Assembly (NCBI GenBank): GCA_900491605.1
Contig: UESW01004772.1
Location: 141,064-205,063 of the forward strand
From: Calamus simplicifolius
Lineage: Eukaryota; Streptophyta; Magnoliopsida; Arecales; Arecaceae
DNA length: 64,000 nucleotides
Reading direction: 5' to 3'
Shown here in pieces: positions 46,282 to 56,724 of the stretch. The notes under the pieces were generated by a model, which did no database searches, had not been told where the DNA came from, and saw only the letters and a list, made by a program, of their open reading frames with translations. Position numbers and translations under genes: made by a program. The first letter of the stretch is position 1. Each line of letters opens with the position of its first letter.

Positions 46282-46555
46282 TTAGGGATGCATGCGCAGC
46301 CAAGTGCAGTCATGCATAGACGCATGTACGCGCAGACACAGCACTAGGCACGCGCAAATATGGCGCAAGGGGTGCCAGACACAAGCAAGGTTATGCGGCC
46401 GAAGAGACAAGCCAATTGGTGCAAACGCGCGCGGGCCATGGCAGGCGCGCGCATAGGCCGAGTAGCAGATGAGCATGGCGTGCGTCGGGAGGCAGACACA
46501 TGGCTGGGATGCACATGGGAGGCGGCGCATGTAACTGGCACATGCGGACAGCTTT
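46282..46555. repeat. GC-rich segment, second copy of the duplicated block
   Basis: Diverged copy of 45646-45900, offset by about 635 bp, with GCAAATATGGCGCAAGGGG, GCGGCCGAAGAGACAAGCC and CACATGGGAGGCGGCGCATG. Both copies are followed by the same TTTTTTCATCA...AAAAAAATTAGAGTATATAT text, so the duplicated unit includes flanking subterminal repeats. Confidence 0.7.
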
Positions 46556-47156
46556 TTTCATCACAATTTTTTTTAAAAAAAATTAGAGTATATATTTAGA
46601 TGGAAATCCGTCACTAATTCATCACTAATTTAGTGACGGATTACTCTTCCATCACTAATTTATGACGGATTAGTGACGGATGGGGCAATCCATCACTAAA
46701 TTAGTGATGGATTGCCCCATCCATCACTAATTCATGATGGATTAGTGACGGAAGGAAAATCCATCACTAATTTAGTGATGGATTATTCTTTCGTCACTAA
46801 TTTGTGACGGATTAATGACGAAAGGGGCAATCTGTCACTAATTTAGTGATGGATTGCCCCATCCATCACTAATTCGTGACGAATTAGTGACGAAAGGGAA
46901 ATCCATCACTAATTTAGTGACAGATCGCTCTTTCGTCACTAATTTGTGACGGATTAGTGACGAAAAGGGTAATCCGTCACTAAATTTAGTGACGGATATG
47001 ATAGTCCGTCACTAATTTAGTGATGGTTTAGTGACGGATAGACTAATCCGTCACTAATTTTAATTTTCGTCACTATTTTGTTACTAAACCGTCATAATTT
47101 AGTGACGAAAATTTTATCATTAATTTTCATCACTATTTTAACATTTTCTTGTAGTG

Positions 47157-47541
47157 GGTGTCGACGAGTTCAAGATTATTAACAATTTCACTCGCCTCGT
47201 TGATCAGTTGCCTGACATCGTTCTTCAACTGGTCAATCCTTGTAACATTCTTCTCTTCCTCCTGCATGATCGATAATGGCGTTTTTAGTATATCAATAGT
47301 TTTAAATTTTAGGTACGCACCAGGAGTCGTGACAACAAACCGCACATCACTCGTCAGTGACTGTATATAGCTGTCTTTCCATAGGCTTTGCTGGTAATCG
47401 GCTGATCTCCTTATAGGAGGAGCTTTGGCAGAGCAGTGAATGGGTCGAGAAAAACGAATGCTGCCTGGAGTTCTGAAGGGCTGGAGCTCTTGCCGAATGG
47501 TAGGATTGGAGGGAAAGAGAAGAGAAAATATGAAGAGCCAT
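47157..47541 (-). pseudogene. Terpene synthase, exon 1 and first part of exon 2
   Basis: The ATG at 47541 opens MALHIFSSLSLQ, a typical TPS transit-peptide start, and lies about 60 bp below a TATA box. The RRSADYQQSLWKDSYIQSL segment lies in a different frame, whose upstream text (SLLFPSNPTIRQ, GSIRFSRPIHCSAKAP) also looks like a transit peptide. A small indel near codons 7-10 is the simplest explanation. Exon 1 ends at 47346 (SLTSD, donor GTGCGG); an 84-bp intron ends ATGCAG; exon 2 begins EEEKNVTRIDQLKNDV at 47261 and stops at ELVD where the transposon enters. Confidence 0.85.
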
Positions 47542-47600
47542 TTGGGTCGCTTGATGCTTAAATTTGTGGTATGCTCATGGGTTTTCAATTTAAGTTCCAT

Positions 47601-47609
47601 CTTATATAG
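47601..47609 (-). promoter_or_regulatory. TATA box of the terpene synthase gene
   Basis: The minus strand reads CTATATAAG, about 60 bp upstream of the ATG at 47541. Transcription would start near 47572. This spacing supports the 47541 start over any Met further upstream. The promoter seems intact, so transcripts running into the transposon are possible. Confidence 0.65.
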
Positions 47610-47720
47610 AGCACGGCCCACCCTCCCACCGACGTAACCGTGATACACGTTTCTTTGACTCCGCGCCCCCCGCCGCCTGCCCCCTCGCCCCCCAACCCAA
47701 CTTCCCAACTCTATATGCAA

Positions 47721-48348
47721 ATGCGATGAATGTTACTTTTACGTACCGTTATTTCTTTCTGCATCACGCGCGATAATTAAATTTTGACTTCAAAATCAGT
47801 TAATTTTATCAACAGATACGTCCTAAATTTTGACGTGACTCATTGAAACACATCAAAACTTGATTAGGACAGGTTCATTTTGTGTTACCAAATTGCAAAA
47901 TATCTATTTAGGACAAACCTGAACCACATAAATCTTAAAGAAAGCTTATGATCCAAGTTCTGCCATGGAAAACGTGAAACAATTATCAAATTTCTCTCTC
48001 TAAACAAAAAAACATGTTCTGTTGAAGAATCTAATTTTTAGATCACATCTGATCTTGATCAAGTTAAACAGAACTTGACCCAACCCACATTCTTCCCCAT
48101 GGTTAAATTGCTAATTTGTGGACTCGGGGAATGCTGGCAAATATGCTTTAAAAACTTAATAATAACCACGGTAAATGTTAGAAGAACCATAGAAAAAACG
48201 TAAAAGAATGCTAATAGTTTTTAAATGATTTGCTTTTATTTTTAGTCTTCCATCTACACAGCAACAATAGATTCCGTAGGCTATGGATACAGTATGCACT
48301 CAAATTTTCTTTTCTCATTATTTCAAGAAGGTAGCTTGAAATATGTTT
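47721..48348. other. Upstream region of the terpene synthase gene
   Basis: Upstream of the TATA box this is ordinary AT-rich intergenic DNA. I see no further gene and no clear regulatory motif beyond the TATA box. It ends where a solo LTR starts. Confidence 0.4.
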
Positions 48349-50661
48349 TGTTGACCTTATATTAATTTTGATGACTATAAAATAATTAATTAAGTATGAT
48401 ACTAATGATCTTGTGATTGAGTTAAACGAATTTCAGATGAATCATGAAAAAGATGGTGTTACTTCAAATCAAGATAAATTACAAAGGTAAAATGAAAGGT
48501 AATGTATTAATTCTATGGATGTGCTTTACAAGTTAAATTGTTTTCAAAAGAGTTTGTGAAATGAAATGAATTTCTCAAAGGACTTAGATTTCATGATTAC
48601 TGAATGGTTTTCACGTGGTTTATGTACACTTATTGTTTGGACAGTTCACTTGCCAAAATGACTTTCAAGTTTAATTATATTTGCATTGTTTTGAACTGGA
48701 TTTAATTACTTTATAAGTTATTTATACAAACTCAGTAACCAAACATTTATTTTTTGTTTGCAAAGATCTTATTTAAATTCTACGTTGTTTTGAATATTTT
48801 TTTTTGAAGTTGGAAGTGTGTCAAAACAATTTTGGAGTGTTTATTAGCCGACCGATTGCCCCCCTTAGCCGATCGGATTTTTTAGAGCCTTCGTTCTTTC
48901 CTCTTAAAAGATTTTGAGCTATGCATTAGATGGCCAACTTTCCCTACTGGCCGATCAGATTTTTGGATCCATCTGCAACTTATTTCTAATGGAAGTTGGA
49001 TGACCAGTTTGGGAATCTAGCCAACCAACTTTTCATGGATGAAAACGGACGTTCGATTTGAGTAGCTTCCTTTGGTCTTCTCCCTGACACCCTGCATGGC
49101 TTCAAAAGTTGGATGACCGAATTTGTGAAATTGGATGACCGAATTTATGTTGCATTCGGTTTGTGCTTCCTGACACCATGGCTTCAAAAGTTGGATGGCC
49201 GGATTTGTGAAATTGGATGACCGAATTTATGTTGCATTCGGTTTGTGCTTCCTGACACCATGGCTTCAAAAGTTGGATGGCCGGATTTGTGAAATTGGAT
49301 GTCCGAATTTATGTTGCATTCGGTTTGTGCTTTTTGACACTTCACAGCTTCAAAGGGTTGGATGACTCGATGCTTTAGTTGGAACACCAAGCCTTAATAG
49401 TTGGAAGACCGGGTCTTGGAGTTGGATGACCGGTTTCTATTTGCTTTCAGTTTCATTCGTCTTGACATCACGCAGCTCCTTGAGTTGGGCTTCCAACTCA
49501 CCTAGTTGGAAGACCAGACCTTTCCATTAGATTTCCAACTCACCTAGTTGGAAGACCGGACATCTTTGTGAGCTTCTCCCTGGCATTCGCAATTTTCAAA
49601 TTGTGGGAGACCGGTTTGGACTTGGCGTCTGACTCTAGAGTTAGGCAACCGGTCTTAGCCTTGGACGGCTGGCTCTTGGGTCTAAGCGTCTAGATTTTTT
49701 GTTGCTCCCGGTATTTGCTATAAAATTTTTCAACTGCTATTTTTAAACATTCTTTTTTTGCTATTATTTTCTATTTCATCCACAACGATCTATAACAGCT
49801 AGATTTTTTGTTGTGTGCATAAATAGCCCATTTGCATAGTGATTTGAGTGAGAGAAGAGAGGAGAAAAAGAAGAGAAGAAATAGTGAAATATCAAGAGAA
49901 AAATATGTGAAAAATAGTGAAAATATTGAAAATCTTTGAGCTTGTATTGGAATTTTTTGTAGCATTTATTGTGAGATTTTTGGAGCATTTATTATTCTCT
50001 CAAGTGGTTGAAGAGCATTCAAAGAAGATCCATTGCATTCAAGAAGGAATTAATCAAAGCTTCAACAACCACAAGAAGGTTTCATTCATTGTGCAAAGCT
50101 CATATTGAGGAAGAAGCCAGTTTCTTCAAAATCTATAAAGTATTTATTTCGTTGCTTTATCTGCTCATTATAGGAGCTTGTTGCAATCAAATCATACTAT
50201 TCTTGTGTTTGATTAAAAGGCCCTCTTGTGCTTGTGAAACAATAAGCTAGCCAGGAAGGCTAGAGTTGTGAAAGGTCCCATTGTACCCGTAAATAAGAAG
50301 ACTAGCCCAGAAGGCTAGTGTGTAAGGTCTCCTTGTACCCGTAAACAAGAAGACTAACTTGAAAGGCTAGTATGTAAGGCTTGCTTGTGCCCATAAACAA
50401 GTTTGCTAACTAGATAGGCTAGTGGTGATTATGAAATTCCCAAGGGAGTTCTTGGGAAGTGGATGTAGGTGCAGGGTTGGCACCGAACCACTATAAATCT
50501 TTTTTGTTTGGTTGTGCTATTTGATTTGTTGCTTTCATATTATCTACACCGCACTACATATAATTTATTTATGAAAATATTTAAGTGCGCATATACTTGC
50601 TAGTCTATTAATTTTTAAAAACCCAATTCATTCCTCCCTCTTGGGTTGCTATATCTGGGCA
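48349..50661 (+). mobile_element. Solo LTR of a Sirevirus-type copia element, about 2.3 kb
   Basis: It starts TGTTGACCTTATATTAATTT and ends CTTGGGTTGCTATATCTGGGCA. No internal domains follow. Its 3' third parallels the LTR of the 2281-12512 element: TCTGCTCATTA(T)AGGAGC, then GTAGGTG...CACCGAACCACTATAAA, then AACCCAATTCA...CTCTTGGGTTGC. It therefore belongs to a related family in the same orientation. Flanks TGTTT and TGTAT (if the end is moved by one base) are an imperfect target duplication. Solo LTRs arise by recombination between the two LTRs of a full element. Confidence 0.72.
49096..49345 (+). repeat. 82-bp tandem repeat, three copies, in the solo LTR
   Basis: Copies start at 49096, 49178 and 49260, each with ATGGCTTCAAAAGTTGGATG, GTGAAATTGGATG(A/T)CCGAATT and ATGTTGCATTCGGTTTGTGC. 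The last copy decays after 49340. Shorter relatives of the core GTTGGATGACCG and GTTGGAAGACCGG continue to about 49640. The tract sits upstream of a TATA-like CATAAATAG (about 49818), the same relative position as the GAGTCGAC cluster in the other LTR family. Confidence 0.85.
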
Positions 50662-50989
50662 ATGTATTTTATTTATTTTTTTTTGGCTCAAAATGAGATG
50701 TGGCATTTGCACTGGCTTTTGTTTGGGCCTTCGGACTTTCTAACCATGCTTTCTTTTGCTCTAAAGAAAAAATCTTGCTGTGCATACATGGCAAAAATAA
50801 AAAAGATATTTCTATCTTTGGCATATACGCACGCATGTATCATGCGCCAATCATCACGTATGCATGTCCCGCATACCAATCATCGCGTGCGGTGCGCTCA
50901 CTGCGTGCAATGCAACAAGACTTTTCCTTGCTCTGAAATGGCAAGAAGTATAAAGGCGCAAATTAGGTCTGGCATGGCTTGTGGCCCAC

Positions 50990-51280
50990 ATGGCATGTGA
51001 CTTTGAAAGCTATGAAGCATAGTAAAATATGGTAAAGTCTTTGTGCACTGGCCTCCGATGCATAAAGCATGCACCATGTGGCGGATTGGCTGCATGCATG
51101 TGCCATTACGCATGCCATGTGACATTGAAAGCTATGAGGCATAGTATAATATGGAAAAGTCTTTGTGCACTGGCCTTCGATGCACAAAGCGTGCACCAGG
51201 TGCATGGATTGGCATGGTGCACCTTTGTGTACCAGAGGCCGATGCACAAAGACTTTTCCATATAATATTATTCATGGGCC
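50990..51280. repeat. Two direct copies of a ~124-bp unit plus an inverted partial copy
   Basis: CATGTGACTTTGAAAGCTATG (about 50994) recurs as CATGTGACATTGAAAGC at about 51117, and both are followed by CATAGTAxAATATGG and AAGTCTTTGTGCACTGGCC. A third partial copy near 51205-51270 is inverted (GCCGATGCACAAAGACTTTTC), so the right part can fold on itself. No coding meaning is evident. Text at 50810-50930 with CATGCGCCAATCA also looks related. Confidence 0.6.
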
Positions 51281-52913
51281 AAGGAAATTGGACTCCTGGC
51301 CTAGCATGGCTCACAGCCCATAGGCTCATGTTGGAGCCATGCTATCCCAACTCATGGGCCACCTTTTTTGGATTTTCTAATTTTTTTTAACAATATCAAT
51401 AATCATTGATAGTTTAATTAAAAAAATAAGTGAAATTAAAATAAAAATAAATAATGAAAAAAAACACTTTTACTAAATATAATATAATTTTATTAGTGCC
51501 ATATATTTAGACATGTTCTTAATACCATAATATTATATCATCAATTAAGGACAACATAATTGGAGAATGGGGTTATTACTATTACTTATTAACATGTCGT
51601 TGCAACTTTAGGATAATATATTTGATTGGCTTTGCCCCATTTTGCTCTAAAAAAATAGCATAAAAATATTTTTTATTTTGATAAACAATAATATATATTT
51701 ATTATTAGGTATTGAAAGGAATGTTCAATTGGAGTATTTTTTTAAAGTATATTTTGAAAACTATGCTTCAAATTTATCCCTTTCATTTAAAGCCTTTAAC
51801 TTTTTTGTACCATCCTTTTATGTTTTTAAATATTTTTATTTATGACATCATCCATATACAATAAAAAACATGATAAAAAAAGCCTGAAAGAATACCATAA
51901 CATTATTTGAGATTATATATATATATATATATATATAAATACATTAAACTAATTTATTTTCTCTTGATGTTTATGGTCAATTTAACCAGGGTTCTAAATG
52001 CTGCATTTGACAATACAAATAAACTCGTGGACTCTTTAGGCAGACGCAATGCCCCTTCGAGTTGGTTGCCTCGCACCAACCACAATGGACTCTCTTCCCT
52101 TTTTTTTTTTTTGTACAGAAAAGGGGAAGTCTCCAATCCCTCTCTTTCTACGGTGGTGGAAAGAGAGTGGGACGTTGTTTTCGTGTGGAAGACGGATTCG
52201 ACGGATTCCAGTCTTGTGTGCTTACGAAAATAAAATTTTCTCGTATTTTATAATATTATAAAATAATTAATAATTCATTTATTATCAATTAATTTATACT
52301 TAAAATTTTAAATTATACAATTTTAATAGATGGGTAAAATAAAGAAACAGCAAATTTATTGGATCAATAGATGGGTTTAAAATTTATTAAAAAATTTAAA
52401 ATGTTTGAAAGGAGGATGGTGATAATGAGAAGATAGTAAATAAGCAAGCGGTGTCTCAACATAAGAAAGTCGAGTTATTTAACAAAAAAAAGCCGCGACG
52501 TGTTTGAGAGAGGCAAGGAACCCATTACAAAATACAGAGACCTGGTAAGCTAGGATTAAACAGAGACCAAAATTATATAGTTCATTCCAATTGCTTTTTA
52601 GGTCCTTTTTTAATCCTCTCGATCTCGATATTTTACAAATATCAGAGTGGGTTTCTTGCCCTTCTCAAAGATGTCTTGTTTTTGGTAAATAATTCAATTT
52701 TCTAATGTTCAGACGTGCTTGTTAATTTATCATCCTCCTATAATCATGTTCCAACGCAACAGTATGAGTCAGTGATATGTCAACTAATCCATCTCTGTAG
52801 AATTTATCTTCATAAGCATGCAAGATTTGAATCTGTATTTTAGTCTTCCACACAAATAAACCAGACACCACTTCTAACATAACTAGTACTAGGGCAAATT
52901 TAGAGCAGTCAAT

Positions 52914-52963
<50 letters not shown>

Positions 52964-53882
52964 AGAGAGAAAAAGTGAGAAAAAAAAGGGAGAGAAAAAG
53001 AATTAGGCTTGATTAAGTTCGAATATAGGTAAACCTAAATTTAATTATCTTCTTTGTCTGCATATTTCATAAATCTCAAGTCCCTTACTCAATATGACCT
53101 AGATCCTTGTCCAATATAACTTGATCTAGTTTACTCATGGTTGTATCTTTTATTTTTTTTGGTCATCAACAAATGATATGGTTTTGTCCTTGATTTTGGG
53201 ATAGATTTTCAAGCAACTTTCTAGTGGCCGATTTATATGATTTAAAATCAGTTGAGTTCGCAACTTATGTTCCATCAGCTAGCTTTAAGCCTAAGGCTAG
53301 CATTTTAATGGAATCCCAAGCAAAACTGGCTTTGAGTTCTTTAATTAGATTTTTTTTTAAAAAAAAAAGTTAGGACAACAAAATCTCAAGTTGGATGGGC
53401 CGCTTAGCCTGTGATCATATCTCTCTCTCTCCCCCCCTCTATTTATTTAGTTTTCTTAGGCCCAGATCAATTTAATTTTAGAAAAAAATTCTTGTGTAAC
53501 ATGCGCAATGCAGAAAAGCGTGCACTACACACAATGATTGATTCGCATGCGCATGTGGCCATGCGCATGTAACACGAAAAGGATAAAATATCATAACTGC
53601 ATGGGCATGCGGATCAATTACCGTATGCATCGCGCACGTTCTGCACCATGTGCGGTGCACAAAGCTGGACTCTACTTTTAAATAAGAGCGATGCTGTTTG
53701 CTTGGGCCTAACCTGCAGGCCTTTGGGCTTTGTGAGCTAGGTCGGCCCTCTGGTTCGTGACACTCTTTTTAGCTAATGGGTGATGTCACAGGCGCGGCTA
53801 GACTGCTTTGTTTGTGTAGATGTGAGATCTAAAGTTAATACTAGGAGACTTGTTGTATATTGAATATCTCATTTCTATGTAG
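51281..53882. other. AT-rich intergenic DNA with simple repeats
   Basis: Contains (TA)n at about 51916-51938 and a longer (TA)n at about 52916-52961. A segment near 51981-52020 (GGTTCTAAATGCTGCATTT, then CAATACAAATAAA) is shared with 38285-38320 in intron 3 of the terpene synthase. 53500-53650 is rich in GCATGCGCATG palindromes. Open frames at 51907-52233 look like chance. No gene recognised. Confidence 0.45.
52916..52961. repeat. TA dinucleotide microsatellite
   Basis: About 23 uninterrupted TA repeats followed by GGAGAGAGAAAAAG. Expected to be length-polymorphic. Confidence 0.9.
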
Positions 53883-55070
53883 GAAGAGAACATGAGGAAG
53901 ATAGAGATGTTGAAGGAGGATGTCAAGTGACTGATCAATAGAGATCAAGTTGAGCTCATTGGCTACCTCTAGCAGCTTGGGATTGCAGATCACTTTCAAG
54001 AGGGGTTTAAAGAGGGGATCAAGCATGCATTAGAGGCCAGATCTGAGTCACAAGAAAACTTAAGGGAATTGATAAAGATTGATACTCATGCAACAACACT
54101 CCTCCATAGGCTTCACAAGGAACATGACCACCATGCTTCAGAAGCTAGTTAAGTTACATATATAAGTCCCCTCAACCACTTACATAATGTCAACATGGGA
54201 AAAAAATCCCGTCCCTTCAGTCAAGCTACATTATCTTTACTTTGTCGTGTGCTCTTAATTAAAGTTAAATTACATATCCATATTTAGCAAACTTTAGGTG
54301 TCTCTCTTTCTTTAAATTTAATACACCATACAACTAGCAAGCATTTATGATATTTAAGAAAAGGATAACCTAGCATATGAGAATCCTATCATTGCAAGGT
54401 TTAGAAAGGATCAAATATAGCTAGTCTTACTCTCATGTGTGGAGAAGCTATATTTATATTTTAAATCTATGAATTCTAGATCATAATAGAGCAACCTTGC
54501 AATTGTGCTAAGTCTCATCCTCAAGCCATTTTAAGCATTCTTAATGCATGCATGACTTTGCTTAATACTTGCCATTATATCCTGCTCTTGTCATTTTTGA
54601 ATCCCCAAGTTTGTTTTATATAATTTATGATAAGATAATAACTCCAGAAGTATTTTTGTTCTAACCTTATATGCTATTATACGAGCTTCTAATTTGCATA
54701 ACAAATTGTCACCTACAGAATTATTTAACAAGTTCAAATATGGGATGGACCATTTCAAAAAGACCAAAAGAATTTTGAGTTTGTATGGGGCTTCCCATCT
54801 TGCAATGGAGGGAGAGAGCACATTAGACGCGGTTGGGGACTTGGCCAACTACCTCAAGAATCTGTTGGAGGGCTCAATAGAGCCAAGTCTAAGAGACAAG
54901 TAGCCCATGCCTTGGAGCTTTTCCATTAAATTGGAGATTGCAAAGGTTACATACTAGGTGGTTCATAAAGGCATACAGAAAAATAAGAGAAAAACGAACA
55001 CTATTCTACTTGATTTGGCTAGCCTAGATATCAATGTGGTTTAGAGCATACATAAAAAAAAATAGAGGCA
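53883..55070 (+). pseudogene. Second terpene synthase pseudogene (exons 2 and 3 only)
   Basis: Exon 2 starts after a TATGTAG acceptor at 53883 and reads EENMRKIEMLKEDVK, stop, LINRDQVELIGYL, stop, QLGIADHFQEGFKEG, ARSESQENLRELIKIDTHAT and TLLHRLHKEHDHHASEAS (to about 54148). It begins at the same codon and phase as exon 2 of the gene at 36851-47541. Exon 3 starts after CCTACAG at 54719: LFNKFKYGMDHFKKTKRILS, LYGASHLAMEGESTLDAVGD, YLKNLLEGSIEPSLRDK. Then, after frameshifts, WRLQRLHTRWFIKAYRK and LLDLASLDINVV. Exons 1 and 4-7, including DDxxD and NSE sites, are missing. The donor after exon 2 is also lost. It lies about 6.3 kb from the first TPS in the opposite orientation, a decayed member of a TPS cluster. 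Confidence 0.87.
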
Positions 55071-55827
55071 AAAGCAATTAAACTCTTTTTACTTGGCAGT
55101 GCCTTCATTCGTCAACAGACAAAAGTCAGGTGTATTTGGTTGCATTACTTGCAAACACTATAGCTCATTTGGTACAGCTATCTTAAATCCATTTATTCTA
55201 TGCTTTTCAATATTTAGATAAATATATTTTGCAAATATATAGATTGTGAATTGAATTATAATGGTCCATCTAGTAAGAATTCTAGTGCCACACCTTGACC
55301 CAATGACCTAGGCCAAAATGTGAAGGACAATCCTTTACTCCATAGGGATGAACCTACAAAATATGCCAGGCCTTTCATAATCCTCTAAACTCATATAAAG
55401 AAGCCAGCGGAAGCTCTAACAGCGACGAAGAGAGATTGCTGATGGTAATAAGAAAACCAAATCATTTTAATATATTGAACTTGTTGAAAATGTGCCTTCG
55501 GTTGTAAATCTTTAGGATATAATATATCAACAATCAAATCTTTATGATATAATCTTTAACAACCAGAGTTTTAGGATTTTTTTGATATGGCTTGATCTAA
55601 AAAATCAAAGCTTTATTTATGATTATGAATTAGTTTTTATATGCTTTTTGTTATGTTTTAGCTCTATATAAAGAGTAATACGATGAATAAATTTTGTGTG
55701 TATACTTAGATACAAAGCTCTCTTCCTCACTTTTTTCTGTCAAATACAACAAATTGGTATCAGAGCATTTCTCTTGAGGAACATGTGAGTTGAGATACAA
55801 ACCAGAAATACAATACCTTTCATAGAA

Positions 55828-56700
55828 TGAAGTCTACATCATCTAATTTCTCCAATTTTCTACCACCTATTTTTGATGGTGACAACTATCAAGCTTGGGT
55901 GATTAGAATGATAGTATATCTTGAAGCATTGGATCTTTGGAAAGCTATAGAAGAAGACTATGATGAAAAAGACTAGGAAGTCCAAAGCTAAAGCCCGCCT
56001 ATTCTCTACTATTTCTAGCACTATATTTACAAGAATTATGAACTTGGAATCAGTAAAAGAAATTTGGGATTATCTCAAGAAAGAATACCAAGGTAATGAA
56101 AGAACCAAAATATGTAAGTACTTAACTTGATCAGGAAGTTCGAAATGCTAAAAATGAAGGAGACGAAAACTATTAAAGAGTACTCCAATAAGTTGTTGGG
56201 CATAGTAAACAAAGTACGACTGTTTGGCAAGGACTTTTCTGATGAACAAATTATGCAAAAAAATTCTTGTAACTTTGCTTGAAAAGTATGATTCTAAAAA
56301 TTTCTTCATTAGAAGAATCTAAGGATCTATCAAGCATATCATTGATAGAATTGGTGAATGCATTTCAAGCACAAAAGCAAGGAGAATGATGAGAAAAAAA
56401 AACTGTAGAAGGTGTACTTCAAGCAAAGGCAAAAAATTCAAAAAGAGATAAAGACAAGAAGAACAACAATAGGAGGAAGGACAACAAGACAGGTAACATC
56501 AACAAAAACAAGAAGAGCTATCCACTTTGTCTACACTGCAAAAAGATAAATCATCCATAAAGGAAGTGTTGATGGTGACCTGATGTCAAGTGCAGAAAAT
56601 TTGGAAAGACTAGACATATGGAGTGAATTTGCAAGTCACAACAATAGGAAGAGGCAAAAGCTACCACTGAACAATATCAAGAAGAGCAACTTTTTATTAC
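55828..56700 (+). pseudogene. Copia gag of the short-LTR element
   Basis: It opens MKSTSSNFSNFLPPIFDGDN, then YQAWVIRMIVYLEALDLWKA, the DUF4219/UBN2 gag start. After stops it gives KFEMLKMKETKTIKEYSNKL and GIVNKVRLFGKDFSDEQIM, the UBN2 core. A Lys/Asn-rich stretch and a damaged zinc knuckle (CRKFGKTRHME, near 56593) follow. Several frameshifts and stops. Confidence 0.75.
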
Positions 56701-56724
56701 AACAGGCTTCACAACAAGCAATAG

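Larger units (their letters stand above)
45330..47145. repeat. Right subterminal repeats of the Pack-CACTA element
   Basis: About 1.8 kb saturated with TTAGTGACGGA, TCCGTCACTAA and variants in both orientations, for example around 45350-45400, 45590-45650, 45965-46280 and 46600-47110. Inverted pairs such as TCCGTCACTAAATTAGTGACGG recur. Two GC-rich inserts interrupt it. It is about three times longer than the left subterminal region. Confidence 0.8.
39409..47156. mobile_element. Non-autonomous gene-capturing CACTA element (Pack-CACTA), 7748 bp
   Basis: Both ends carry CACTACAAGAAAAT as perfect inverted repeats. The element is flanked by GGT on both sides (39406-39408 and 47157-47159), the 3-bp duplication of CACTA elements. 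Subterminal regions are dense in TTAGTGACGGA motifs in both orientations. No transposase domain is present. The interior contains pieces of at least five unrelated genes, several with their own splice sites: amino acid permease (+), SYP71 (-), BED/DUF659 (-), ABCB (+) and PP2C (-). It sits in exon 2 of a terpene synthase. Mobility would need a transposase supplied in trans; the CACTA at 16632-32400 uses similar termini but a different subterminal motif. Confidence 0.95.
36851..47541 (-). pseudogene. Terpene synthase (probable plastid monoterpene synthase), split by a CACTA insertion
   Basis: Seven exons with GT-AG borders can be traced on the minus strand: 47541-47346, 47261-47157 joined across the insertion to 39405-39241, 38810-38432, 38030-37812, 37734-37586, 37500-37255 and 37144-36851. 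Exon number and sizes (379, 219, about 246 bp) are those of class III angiosperm TPS genes. Motifs present are RRSADYQQSLW (RR-x8-W, for cyclising monoterpene synthases), DDIYD (Mg-diphosphate binding) and NDLATSSAE (NSE/DTE metal site). RR-x8-W plus a Ser/Arg-rich leader point to a plastid TPS-b enzyme acting on geranyl diphosphate; product unknown. Lesions: a 7.7-kb transposon in exon 2, a one-base loss later in exon 2, and an apparent frameshift in the transit-peptide region. It is therefore broken as it stands. Confidence 0.92.

Noticed and set aside
45573..46599. Cys- or Arg-rich ORFs in the GC-rich cassettes
   Set aside because: Open in several frames on both strands, duplicated with the DNA block, no family resemblance; composition explains them.
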